Shown piece by piece: positions 30,824 to 40,497 of a stretch of DNA of 64,000 nucleotides. This stretch comes from Andalucia godoyi (Eukaryota; Discoba; Jakobea; Jakobida; Andaluciidae), in contig VRVR01000058.1 of assembly GCA_009859145.1 (NCBI GenBank), positions 23,135 through 87,134 of the forward strand. Reading direction: 5' to 3'. The first letter of the stretch is position 1; the number at the start of each line of letters is the position of its first letter. A model generated the notes under the pieces. The model ran no database searches and had not been told where the DNA came from. It saw only the letters and a list, made by a program, of their open reading frames with translations. A program made the position numbers and the translations under genes.

Positions 30824-33346
30824 CTATGTATTCTGATGAGTGCACAAGGGCGAGGCTTGGAGAGCGCTCGCACACCGGCCGACATCCACGCACACCTGCT
30901 CAAGTTCCTGAAACAGCACCCGAATTCGCGTTTGCAGCGCATCTGGCAATTCGACGCACGCCTGAGCATCCGGACCGTCGTTTGGTAGCGCAGAAAACGA
31001 ATGGGAGCGTCGCCCTCCGAGCAACGAATTGCGCGGCAACGCCGAAAGACGAACGGAATTCCGACGAGCAAAATCCGTGGCGAGTCGCAGATTGCGCTGT
31101 GACACTGTCGTTTCGGCAGCATTGACCGCTCCGGAATCCGCGGCGGAGCTGCCATCCGTGCTTGGACCTGGGCTGGGAGCCGTGGTGGGTCGCACGAGAG
31201 AGTCGGACGAGAGCGTGCGCTTCCGGAGTGCAGAATTCAACTCTGTCATATCCAGGGTTGAACTGTGATTGGTGTCGTACGCCGCGAGTTTGCTGACAAT
31301 GCGACGAACGTCTGCTTTGGGGACGTCGCTGCCCAGAATCGTCTGGACCGCCTCAACATCGAGATCCAGCACAGAGTACTCCTCGAGGTGCGACTTTAGC
31401 TTTTCCAGCAATATGTGATCGGGGATGCGCTTCTTGGCAGGGGACCCGACAGCATCACCGTCAGACATCGCCGGTGAGGAAGCTTTCGGTGATGGCGAGA
31501 GCGGGACGAGGTCCACGGCGCGATGCCTCCTTCTTTCGATCTTCTTGAGCTCCTGGTGCCCCTTGTACTTCTTCCACCACCGCTTGAGCTGCTCGCCAAA
31601 CTTTGAGTCTCTTGCATTGTCGACAGCATCCGAGTACGAGTCGTTGATGATGGCGAGAAACATGTTGAAGAGGATGAACACGGCGACGACGATGAATGAA
31701 AAGAAGAAGATGGGGGTGAGGATGCGGTTGACTTCGCGCAGCCGAGCATAGTCAAAGTCGCCGAGCATGATGAAGAATGTGCTCGTTGCAGCGGACAGCC
31801 ACGTGCGAAATTCATCGATATCGGAGCCGTAGAGCAGATATGCAAATGTAGAGTAGCCCACAAAGACGATAGCAAACATGAAGAAGAACCCGATGAGGTC
31901 TCCCGACGCAACGGACAGCGTGCGGCCGAGCAAATTGAGCCGGTCGTTGAGTTGCAGGAACTTAAACACGCGCAGGAACACAAGGATGGCATTGAATGCG
32001 TTGAGCTGCCGCTCGAGTCCCCACAGCCACGAGTAATAGATGAGACTGGACGGAAACTCGCTGCCGGTCATTGGCGGATCATACGACAGCACCGAGAAAA
32101 AGTGGACAACGCGAATGACAAGGACGGCAACGAAAATCGAGAGGTTGGCGGTATCAAACCAGTTCCAAAAGTGTGTGAAGAACCGGAGGCCCTCGCGCAT
32201 CAGGTCTGCCGTGTATTTCGCAAAGTAATACAGCAAGTACAAGTAGAAGGTCAGAATGACGGTGTAGACCACAATGTCACGGTTATATTGCAGACTGCGC
32301 AGCTTAAAATTGCTGAATGTGTAACTCGGAAGCGTCATTCCTCCAACTGAAAACTCATACAGCATCCAACCGCGCGTCCACTGATTGGGCCCTGGATTGT
32401 ACGCGAAAAACTCAATGATGAGCGCCGATGTGAACCGGTCGATCCACTGCAGGTCCTTAAGCTGCGCAAGCTTGTACTGCGCCTCCTCGTAGCTCGACGA
32501 CACCGGAATATCCAACCAGAACCCCGAGCACGGATATAAGATGCGTGTCTGGCCCCATATTGTGTCATAATATCTGTCGCACGAGTGGTACACAAACGCC
32601 GCGCTTACATTCGATGCGCGTGCCGCCGCCATCGCCGCCGCCGTTTCGAACTGAAATGACCCTGTGTCGGCCGTCCGCTCCGTCTCAAACGACGCATAAC
32701 AACTCCCTCTCGAAAACTGCGGAATGCCGCCTGTCCTCGTTGCCGCAAGCCTGTAGACCGCATCTCCATTGTCGCAGTACGCGTCCGAGACTCGCACCTG
32801 CCGAACGCGCACCGCCCCCAGCATCTTGTTGTACCGCGACACGTACGTCCTTTGGCTCGTAGGAATCGGAGTGCCAGCGTATGACTGTGCTCGCTTCCAA
32901 AAGTACGGCGTCATGGTGTTCTCGACCCACTGCCAGATCTCCTCCACTTCGTACGCTCCAAGGAAGTTTTGCTTTGCAACCCCGTCAAAGTACGCGTCCA
33001 TCACAAGAGACTGTCGGAAGCTGTTCCGCACAAAATACGAGTCTTCCACCCCTCGCCCAAGCAGCATGTACGCCACAAACAGCATAAGAAACGGAATGTA
33101 CACCACTAGCTCATAGCACGCGCGCTTCCTCTGTGCCTTGCGTAACAGATCCAGCAGCGCACTGTGCACGCCAGACGTGGAACTTCCTCCGCCACTCACT
33201 CTCCCACCCACCCCATTCGTGCTCGCGTCCGAATGCGAATGCGAATGCGAGTCCGAGTGCGAGTGCGAGTGGGACTGGGAAACGGCCATTCGAGCCAGGG
33301 TCTGGAATCTCGGCGCACGACTCCGGCTGATGCCCTCCTGCTCCAT
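30824..33346 (-). CDS. Polycystin-2 (PKD2/TRPP)-like cation channel with EF-hand, paralogue 1
   Basis: From the ATG at 33346 (MEQEGISRSRAPRF) 840 residues; the frame stays open to 33493 only through a His/Tyr run from a leader repeat. First helix near LVVYIPFLMLFVAYMLLG. A large extracellular polycystin domain follows (about 95-355, with MLGAVRVRQVRVS, CSGFWLDIP, FFAYNPGPNQW and SVGGMTLPSYTF). Then comes a voltage-sensor-like block and the S4-S5 phrase RVFKFLQLNDRLNLLGRTL. The pore region has the filter LGDFDYAR, matching the LGD of polycystin-2. The last helix reads FILFNMFLAIINDSYSD. In the cytosolic tail, DTNHSSTLDMTE is a complete EF-hand loop, suggesting Ca2+ regulation. Ser/His/Asp repeats fill the N-terminus. 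Probably a Ca2+-permeable channel of flagellar or endomembranes (location inferred). Confidence 0.92.
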   Translation of the reverse strand: MEQEGISRSRAPRFQTLARMAVSQSHSHSHSDSHSHSHSDASTNGVGGRVSGGGSSTSGVHSALLDLLRKAQRKRACYELVVYIPFLMLFVAYMLLGRGVEDSYFVRNSFRQSLVMDAYFDGVAKQNFLGAYEVEEIWQWVENTMTPYFWKRAQSYAGTPIPTSQRTYVSRYNKMLGAVRVRQVRVSDAYCDNGDAVYRLAATRTGGIPQFSRGSCYASFETERTADTGSFQFETAAAMAAARASNVSAAFVYHSCDRYYDTIWGQTRILYPCSGFWLDIPVSSSYEEAQYKLAQLKDLQWIDRFTSALIIEFFAYNPGPNQWTRGWMLYEFSVGGMTLPSYTFSNFKLRSLQYNRDIVVYTVILTFYLYLLYYFAKYTADLMREGLRFFTHFWNWFDTANLSIFVAVLVIRVVHFFSVLSYDPPMTGSEFPSSLIYYSWLWGLERQLNAFNAILVFLRVFKFLQLNDRLNLLGRTLSVASGDLIGFFFMFAIVFVGYSTFAYLLYGSDIDEFRTWLSAATSTFFIMLGDFDYARLREVNRILTPIFFFSFIVVAVFILFNMFLAIINDSYSDAVDNARDSKFGEQLKRWWKKYKGHQELKKIERRRHRAVDLVPLSPSPKASSPAMSDGDAVGSPAKKRIPDHILLEKLKSHLEEYSVLDLDVEAVQTILGSDVPKADVRRIVSKLAAYDTNHSSTLDMTELNSALRKRTLSSDSLVRPTTAPSPGPSTDGSSAADSGAVNAAETTVSQRNLRLATDFARRNSVRLSALPRNSLLGGRRSHSFSALPNDGPDAQACVELPDALQTRIRVLFQELEQVCVDVGRCASALQASPLCTHQNT

Positions 33347-33657
33347 CCCTGCCACTGCACTCCACACAAACCCAACGAAACGATGATGACGATGATGACG
33401 ATGATAATGATAATGATAATGATAATAACAATGATCATCAAGAAAACCATAAATCGGGGTTTCCGCTTCGACGATTAGGATTGGGCTGCACATATATATG
33501 TTACAGAGGTTAGATCGTGTTGTTATTGTTATTATTTTTATGTTGCAAACCTCGCGATACTGCTGCTACTCTAAATATAAAAATAGTGCATATTGCTCAG
33601 CGATATTTTTACAATGAGAGCGCAGAGTCGGTCCACACGGGCGTGCACTGAGTCCAC

Positions 33658-34563
33658 TTACTTGAACAGCACGAACGCGCCTCCTTGGAGCTGCAGATCG
33701 AGGTCGCTGTCGCTGTCGGCGTGGCTGTCGGCGTGGCTGTCGGCGTGATTGTCGTGGTCCTTATCGGCGTTGGAGTGAAGCCGGCGTTTTCCCGAGTCGA
33801 TGAGCTCGATGTGTGGGTCGAGGACGCCACGTTGCAGCAGGTCCTCGGCATTGTCGGCTGGTTCGTATCCGAGCTCGCGCGCACTGCTGAGGTCCCAAAA
33901 CCCGCGTGTATTGGCACTTGCGCCGTAGACGATGCGGAAAAGAGGCGGGGCAGCCGGGGCAACGATGGCGGCCCTGACGAGACGGTAGAGATCGGCAGGA
34001 GAAATCCATGTGGACAGCGAGCGTCTGTCGTACGGCAAGTCGCAGAAGGATCCGATGCGAATCGCGAGCGTCGGAATGCGGTACTTGTCTGCGTAGAACT
34101 GACCGACCGCTTCGCCAAACACCTTCGTCACTCCGTACCGAGAGTCGGGCCTCGGCGGATCGGCAGGCGTCAGCGTGCGCGACCGCGGATAGAGCCCCGT
34201 CGCATGATTCGAACTCGCAAAAATCACCCGTCGTACACTCTTCGCACGAACCGCTGCTTCGTACAGATTCACAACGGCCGTAACATTCGCCGGAATCAGC
34301 TCTTCCCACGGAGCCTCCGTTGCGCACCCCGCACAGTGCACCACCACATCCACACTCTCTAGCATCAAGTCGCAAAAGGATCGGTTCGTCAAGTCCCCTT
34401 GGGCAAACTCCACGCGACACTCCTCTACAGCAGGCGTCGACGCAGGATTCGCACGAACATCCGTCAGAACAAGATGACTACAGTCGTTGACGAGCATCGA
34501 CGCAAGATACGTCCCAATCGAGCCGCTGCTGCCCGTCAGCAGGATCTTGTTCACTCTTCCCAT
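33658..34563 (-). CDS. udh: Uronate dehydrogenase-like short-chain dehydrogenase
   Basis: A 301-residue protein with an ATG at 34563. The Rossmann motif is TGSSGSIGTYL, with Asp in LVLTDVRA binding the adenosine ribose, so NAD+ is expected. HCAGCATEAPWEELIPAN, FASSNHATGLYPR, PPRPDSRYGVTK (catalytic Tyr and Lys), RIGSF, RRSLSTWIS and IVYGASANTRGFWD follow the pattern of bacterial uronate dehydrogenases (EC 1.1.1.203). These oxidise galacturonate or glucuronate to the aldarolactone for pectin and glucuronan breakdown. The last 45 residues are a foreign-looking extension with SHADSHADSHAD and DSDLDLQL runs from a 12-bp repeat. The family is mostly bacterial, so transfer into this eukaryote is plausible. 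It lies between the two channel paralogues, with no obvious functional link. Confidence 0.85.
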   Translation of the reverse strand: MGRVNKILLTGSSGSIGTYLASMLVNDCSHLVLTDVRANPASTPAVEECRVEFAQGDLTNRSFCDLMLESVDVVVHCAGCATEAPWEELIPANVTAVVNLYEAAVRAKSVRRVIFASSNHATGLYPRSRTLTPADPPRPDSRYGVTKVFGEAVGQFYADKYRIPTLAIRIGSFCDLPYDRRSLSTWISPADLYRLVRAAIVAPAAPPLFRIVYGASANTRGFWDLSSARELGYEPADNAEDLLQRGVLDPHIELIDSGKRRLHSNADKDHDNHADSHADSHADSDSDLDLQLQGGAFVLFK

Positions 34564-34919
34564 TGCTATCACTCCTCGATTTGTTTGGCTTGCTTGCTTT
34601 TAATACAATTTACATTTATACACACATGCATATATGCAAAACAAGACAAAAAGCAGCGGAGCAACGGACACCGACTCATCCAAATCTCAAGCTGATGACA
34701 TCTCCCCTCATGCGTTACAACTTGCACAATAGGAATTGCACAATTAACATTATCCTCATGTGTCGGGGAATTTCTGCCTGTCGGAGGAACCCCAGAGCTT
34801 GTCGGGGGCGTGCAAAAAGTCGTAACCGATCGAACAATTAGGGAATCTTTGATCTCCGCTTATTTTTCTCTGGAAAAAAAATTTTTTGATTTTAACTTTC
34901 TGTTTTCATCTACATCTAC

Positions 34920-34940
34920 ATCTATATATATTATATTTAT
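34920..34940 (+). promoter_or_regulatory. TATA-like AT-rich stretch upstream of the lysozyme-like gene
   Basis: An alternating AT run 32-52 bp before the ATG in otherwise mixed sequence. It could be a core promoter element or simply an AT-rich leader. Confidence 0.3.
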
Positions 34941-34971
34941 TTTTCCACAAGGACAGAAAAGAGAAGAGAAG

Positions 34972-35358
34972 ATGCGTTTTGCACTGTGTGTTGTTCTGTG
35001 TGCAGCGCTTGTTGCTGCAGCGTATGCGGGAGGATGCTCCGTCTGTGGCGGTGCGGCGCAAGCGAACATTGCTTCTTCGTGCTCGCAGTTTTCTGGATGG
35101 TCGCAGAAGTGCTGCCAGTGCATTGCCGAGCATGAATCTGGCGGAAACTACCATGCATGCAACGCCAACACTGACGGCTCAAAGGACGTTGGTCTGTGGC
35201 AGATCAACGACCGCAACTGGAACGCATGCAATGGCGGCTCGGCCCCGTGCGATGTTTCCTCGAATCTCAAATGCGCCATCGACGTCTGGCGCTGGGGCGG
35301 TGGAACCTGGAAGTACTGGTCCACCTGCAGTATGTGCGGATGCTGTGGTTCTTCTTAA
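34972..35358 (+). CDS. Small secreted lysozyme-like protein
   Basis: ATG at 34972; the 128-residue product begins with a signal peptide (MRFALCVVLCAALVAAAYAGG). The mature protein is about 108 residues with some 14 cysteines. The core CIAEHESGGNYHACNANTDG and then DVGLWQINDRNW matches the catalytic-Glu helix and following beta segment of the lysozyme/transglycosylase superfamily (E-S-G-x-N ... G-L-W-Q-I-N). The Glu of HESGGN is the likely general acid. A downstream 'LKCAIDVWRWGGGTWKYW' parallels the Ala-x2-V-W/Y helix of that fold. A muramidase secreted into food vacuoles or outside would suit a bacterivore. A TATA-like stretch (tctatatatattatatttat) lies about 50 bp before the ATG. Exact glycoside-hydrolase family not determined. 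Confidence 0.8.
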   Translation: MRFALCVVLCAALVAAAYAGGCSVCGGAAQANIASSCSQFSGWSQKCCQCIAEHESGGNYHACNANTDGSKDVGLWQINDRNWNACNGGSAPCDVSSNLKCAIDVWRWGGGTWKYWSTCSMCGCCGSS

Positions 35359-35451
35359 GTAAATTGCACCGTGGTTCGTGGTTTACGAGTACATTGAGAA
35401 TTCCATAAATTAAGATGAAGAAGAAGACGACTGAACGGGAGGGTCGTTCGT

Positions 35452-35598
35452 TCAAGAATGCGACGTGGTCATTTGGCTCACGAGCTCTAGAATTGCACTG
35501 AGTCGGCGCACAACCTCGACGTCCTCGTCCGCAGCAGAGGGCAGCGAGTGATTCGCGGCGGACGCCCGCTTGGCAAGCGCTTGAAACCGACGTGACGG

Positions 35599-35684
<86 letters not shown>

Positions 35685-37776
35685 ACGTTGCCGTTGACGT
35701 TGGTATTGACGTTGGCGAGGGTGACGAAAGAACGAGAAGAGCATCGTTGCTGGTCTGGCTGCGCTGCTCATTGCGAGCAATCGCAGAGAGCAAAAGGTCT
35801 TTTCTGGACTTTGCAAAGGACGCTGCGATCCCGCCACCGCTACTTCCATTGCTACCGCGGAGTATCATGAGGTTTCCGAGTTCGAAGGCATCAAGCTTGT
35901 TGTCTTCGTTCTGGTCGTGTTTGGAGACAAGTGCGAGCAGCCGCGTGGCATCGGCTGCAGTGGCGTCTTTCCCGAGAATCTGCTGCAGATTCTCTCGGGA
36001 CAAATCGACTCCGCGGTGCTGCTGATCATCGTGGTCTTGCATATATTTCGCAAGCCTCGATAGCATCACTTTGTCGTCCATGCGTCGGCGTCGTCCTTGT
36101 TGCTGCTGCTGCTCCAGCTGATTACTGGATGCTGCTGCTGCTGCTGCTGTTTTGGACCGGCTGCGCAGCTTCCGCTTCCTCCACCAATTGCGAATCAGAT
36201 CGCCAAACTTGCGGTCTTTTGCAGAATCATTTGCCTTGGCGTACGAGTCGTTGATGATGGCGAGAAACATGTTGAAGAGGATGAACAGTGCAACAATCAC
36301 GTACGAGAAAAAGAAAATTGGAGTGAGGATGCGGTTGACGTCTCGCATCTCGGCATAGTCAAAGGAGCCGAAGAGGATGAAAAAGGTGGACGATGCCGCG
36401 GTGAAGAAGGTCCGGAACTGCGCCAAATCTGACCCGAATGTGAGATACGCAAACGTCGAGTAGCCAAGAAACACTATGGTAAAGATGAAGAAGAAGGCAA
36501 CAAGGTCCCCCGAGGCGTTGGCAAGGGTCCGAGAGATGAGATTCAGGCGGTCGTTGAGCCGCAGAAAGCGAAAGACGCGCATGAAAACCAGTGGAGCTGC
36601 ACACGCGACGAGGTTCCTCTCGACGTACTCGAGGAATGAAAAATAGATGAGCGACACGGGGAACTTGGAAGTCGCAATATCAAACGACACGGAGAGCGAC
36701 ACCGCAAAGATAACAACGCGTACTGTCAGCACCGCAAACATGAGCGACCATAGCACCAGATCGAACCAGTTCCAGAAGCGCGAGAAGAACGACAGCCGCC
36801 ACTTGGCAACAAGGTAGACCGTCACAAGGACGTAATACAGCACGAAGAGCAGGAAGAGCAGATGCAGCGCCGCATAGACATAGTCGACGGTGTACTGCAG
36901 CGACGCAATGCGAAACGCGGTGAGCAGCTGCTGCGGGAACGAGAAGCCACCGGTGGTAAACTCCATCAGAAGGATCACTCGGATAAACAGATTGGCGCCT
37001 GCATTGTACCCAAAGAACTCCACTGCGACTGCCGACGTCTGTCGATCGATCCACCCGGCAACTGACAGCTCGTTTGCAAGAGCACGCGCATCGTATGGAT
37101 CTGCCGTGAACGGAATGTCCAGCAGAAACCCGTCGCAGCCATACCACAGCCCAGACTTTTCGCCCCACACAAAATCATACCACCGACTCGCCTCGCACGT
37201 CTCGTAAGTCCCTGCCGCCGACACATTTGAGCCGCCAGCACCAGCCGCCCCCGCCATCCCTGGTATCGGCGCCTTGGACTTTGTTGTCTCCGAGTACGAT
37301 GGATAGCAGTGTCCATGGGCCCACACGGGGTTTGCAGCTGTTGAAAGACTGTACTCGGACAGACATCCGGCCGTGGACACCCGGAGCTGCCGCAGTCGTA
37401 GCGCCCCCACGAGCTTGATCGTCCGCATCAGATATGTCCGCTGCATCGGCCCCAGCTCCACAGGCAATGCACCGCCGTACCAAGTGGAACGAAACAGCGT
37501 CGGCATGCACACGGCATTCAGCCACTGAAACCACTCATCGGACTCGTACACGCCGTCGTATGTCTGCGGCGCGACTCCGTCAAAGTAGCGCTCGGTGAGC
37601 AGCGCGGCCTTCACAGCCGATGCCATGAAGTTCGACTCCAGCACAGGCCGCCCGAGAAACAGGTAGCAGAAAAACAGCGCGAGAAAGAAGAGATACAGCA
37701 GCAGCCGGTGAAACGCAGCCCGACGACGCGTCTTCGCAAGCAGCTGCGACACGACCGCTGAAACATGCATGCCCAT
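35452..37776 (-). CDS. Polycystin-2 (PKD2/TRPP)-like cation channel with EF-hand, paralogue 2
   Basis: ATG at 37776 (MGMHVSAVVSQLLAK), 774 residues; codons upstream to 37944 are leader. The layout matches the neighbouring channel: first helix (LLLYLFFLALFFCYLFLG), polycystin domain (LVGALRLRQLRVS, CDGFLLDIP, FFGYNAGANLF, TTGGFSFP), and the linker RVFRFLRLNDRLNLISRTL. Next are the pore and FILFNMFLAIINDSY. The filter is FGSFDYAE, so the LGD acidic residue of paralogue 1 is a Ser and its first residue is Phe. The tail carries a full EF-hand loop (DQNEDNKLDAFE). Near the C-terminus a (TA)n dipeptide run of about 16 units comes from a gccgtt hexanucleotide repeat. The two channels are about 2 kb apart on one strand, a tandem duplication later separated by two genes. 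Confidence 0.92.
35592..35706. repeat. In-frame hexanucleotide repeat (gccgtt) coding Thr-Ala runs
   Basis: About 17-18 near-perfect units within the tail of channel paralogue 2; the 6-bp period preserves the frame. Confidence 0.95.
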
Positions 37777-38438
37777 GAACGCTGACCCGCACGGCCCGCT
37801 GCTCGCGCGATCGACAAGGTCTCTGCGGTAATGCAGGTGAACTTTAAAATAAAAACAAATATGGTCAATTAAAAAAAATAGGCAAATCACGCGAGCTCTC
37901 TGACGGCTGTAAAAAAAAAGCTTTCCTTGCTGGCTGTAGTGCAAACCCCAACGGATGATTCACAGACTTGCGAGCATCCACACTCTTTCTCACAACCAAT
38001 CACACAACCACACACGGTCCGTACGACGCCGGCAAATCTGGAGTACGCAAAAGGCAATCGTCTGCACTCGGCCGCAGCACACACTCCACAACGCAAGAAT
38101 AACGCACAGAGCAGAGGACTGTAAAACGGCCTCGTCCCAATCAAAAGCGCTGAAAGGGGATCCCCGGTGTTGCATCACGTGATGCTTGCACCCTCCGAAA
38201 AAGATCCGGCAGGCCTTGTGGATGTGCACCAGACCGCGCGCGTATCATTATTCGGGGTTTGGCTGTGCTTTTTTTGGTCGGTTTTTTGTGCGTGGGTGTG
38301 TGTGTGCATGTGTGTGCATGTGTGTGTGTGTGTGTGAAATTTGCGAATTTTTGAGAGGGAGGGTTTGGGACTAGGTTTAGAACGACGCATAGAAGAGGGA
38401 CAGTGGGAATCCGTAGTCAGATATCCGCGCGGAGGAGG
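37777..38438. other. Bidirectional leader region with (GT)n run
   Basis: About 660 bp between divergent genes. A gtgtgt-rich stretch lies at about 38295-38336. No open frame of interest. Confidence 0.5.
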
Positions 38439-39872
38439 ATGGCAGGTTTGGATGGGTGGGCAGTGCATCATGCGCATCAACCGTCCCCAAATGAGACAAT
38501 TGCGGCTCTTCAGAAATCCCGATTGGCACTGCAAGCGGCGCACCGTGCCGAGAAGCAGTCGCTGATTGACGAGATTTCTAGCATCACGCGATTCTTCGTT
38601 GCAGCGACCAGTGCGAGCGGTGTGCAGTCCATTGACTGTACCCAGCTCGCGCTCTCAGGAATCGCCTCCAAACACCCGCCGATCTCCAAGTTGGCGTCGG
38701 CAATTTCCCAATTTATCACGACCCTTCAAACAATCCCCGCCGCTGTCCCTGTCAGCGTTCCCGCCACTGACACTGTTCCCGCCACTGACAACGTTCCGAA
38801 TGGCATCGGCAAAAAGTCGGCCGTGGAAACTCTACGCGACATGACGCTCATTTCGCTTGACCAAGCCACCTGGAATCTCTCATCGTCAGCCCAGCCTGGT
38901 GCACCAAATGCACCAAGTGCTCCGAGTGCTCAGGGCGACGTGTGCGCGGCTCTGGAGGCGGAAAACACTCGGCTCAAGACGCAGGTTGCTGCTGCAAGGC
39001 TTGCGTTTTCACAATCGTGCAGCTCGTGCCAGTCTATGCTGCGCTCTGCAATCGCGAGGCCCCTCGACTCGCACCCGTCACCATCACCGTCACCATTGCC
39101 ATTGCCATCACTGCCACTGGCACTGACAGTCGAGAAGAGCAGAGGAAGCAGTGTCGGAGTGCAGTGCCAGCCAACAACAGTGGTTCACGCGGGCGCAGGC
39201 GATGCGTGGGCGACTGTGTACTCGTGCGGCGTGCAGGTTCCTCCACCATCGTCCTCCTCGTCCGTGCCCCAGAGTAGACCCCAGAACGTACCCGAGAGTG
39301 TGGAGGTCGGTGTTGGTGCAGAGACAGAGACATTGTGGTTCGACAAGAGCACGCAAGTGTCGTTGGTGTCGAAGCCGCTGATGGTTTCGGCAGAGACGCA
39401 GACGCAGACACAGACACAGACACAGACAAGGACACAGACAGAGACGTTGACGACGGCGGATCAGGAAGCGGTTCCGGGTGGCGCTGGGACGGCGGACAAG
39501 AAGGCAGAAGACGATGCGCTTGCGGACATGGCGAGTGCACAGGCTGCACAGCTCGCGAAGCTGAAGGCCGACTATATTGAAAAGAAGAAGCGGCAACGAA
39601 GCAGGACTGTCGTTGGACACAAGTCGCAGCCTGTGGCATTGATGCGTCCGGCCCAGCCTGCTCGTCCCAAAGAACAGTCGGATGAGGAGGAAGAGGCTGG
39701 CGATGGGGAGAGCGATGAACAGCCCGAGATGGTGCAGTCAACAAGCCCGAAGTCGCCGGGACGAGACTTGCTCACAGAAGAAGAAGGTGAGTTCCTCGTC
39801 CTTGTGGACGAATTCGCGCAGATCCAAAGGGACTTTTTCACCTTTTTTGTCCCTCGCCTCGGCGGCACCTGA
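38439..39872 (+). CDS. Coiled-coil, low-complexity protein of unknown function
   Basis: ATG at 38439 (MAGLDGWAVHHAHQ), 477 residues; the frame opens at 38403 with GTG. Short helical, probably coiled-coil segments lie at about 18-50 (NETIAALQKSRLALQAAHRAEK) and 172-195 (AALEAENTRLKTQVAAARL). The rest is Ser/Pro/Ala-rich, with a PSPSPSPLPLPSLPL run and a TQTQTQTQTQTRTQT run near residue 340 (cagaca repeats). A Lys/Arg-rich stretch (YIEKKKRQRSR) is followed by an acidic Glu/Asp patch. No catalytic domain. Such proteins are often cytoskeletal or centrosomal, but that is only a guess. It is convergent with the helicase gene 138 bp away. Confidence 0.7.
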   Translation: MAGLDGWAVHHAHQPSPNETIAALQKSRLALQAAHRAEKQSLIDEISSITRFFVAATSASGVQSIDCTQLALSGIASKHPPISKLASAISQFITTLQTIPAAVPVSVPATDTVPATDNVPNGIGKKSAVETLRDMTLISLDQATWNLSSSAQPGAPNAPSAPSAQGDVCAALEAENTRLKTQVAAARLAFSQSCSSCQSMLRSAIARPLDSHPSPSPSPLPLPSLPLALTVEKSRGSSVGVQCQPTTVVHAGAGDAWATVYSCGVQVPPPSSSSSVPQSRPQNVPESVEVGVGAETETLWFDKSTQVSLVSKPLMVSAETQTQTQTQTQTRTQTETLTTADQEAVPGGAGTADKKAEDDALADMASAQAAQLAKLKADYIEKKKRQRSRTVVGHKSQPVALMRPAQPARPKEQSDEEEEAGDGESDEQPEMVQSTSPKSPGRDLLTEEEGEFLVLVDEFAQIQRDFFTFFVPRLGGT

Positions 39873-40010
39873 TCCCGACTCTGATTCGGCCGTGTGTGTG
39901 TATGCGTGTGTATAGAAGCTCGGTGACTCATTCGCTCCTTATAATAATATAGTTCTTCATTTTTGTTCTGGTTGTTGGGTCTCAGGATTGGACAGTTTAA
40001 CCCTTGTTTT

Positions 40011-40443
40011 TTACCCTTCGCCGGCATTCCGCATGGAGGATCTCCATCGCTGCTCGCGCTCCCTGGCCTTGGGACACTGCGCAACTGTGTGGCCCCAGCC
40101 GCCGCAAACGATGCACTCGACATCCTTTGCTTCCGAGTCTTCGGTGGCCTGGCTGCCGGCCCGGTCGCTGCGAAGGACAGATCTGACAAATGGCGGAACA
40201 AATTGACCTGCACGATCGAGAATTTGCACGAGATCTGCCATCAATGCCCGCTTTTCATGCATCTCTGCATTTTCCACGAGCGAAGTGACGAGGCCCCATG
40301 CATTGCCACGAGCAGTTCGTCCTGCGCGGTGCACGTACGTCTCCGTGTCCCGAGGAAGATCAAAATTGATCACGTGCGCAACATTCGGCAAATCGAGCCC
40401 CTTTGCTGCAACATCATTCGCCACAAGGACGTCCGCACCCACT

Positions 40444-40497
<54 letters not shown>

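Noticed and set aside
33347-33493. His/Tyr-rich N-terminal extension of channel 1
   Set aside because: Comes from gatgat/gataat leader repeats and has no credible ATG before 33346.
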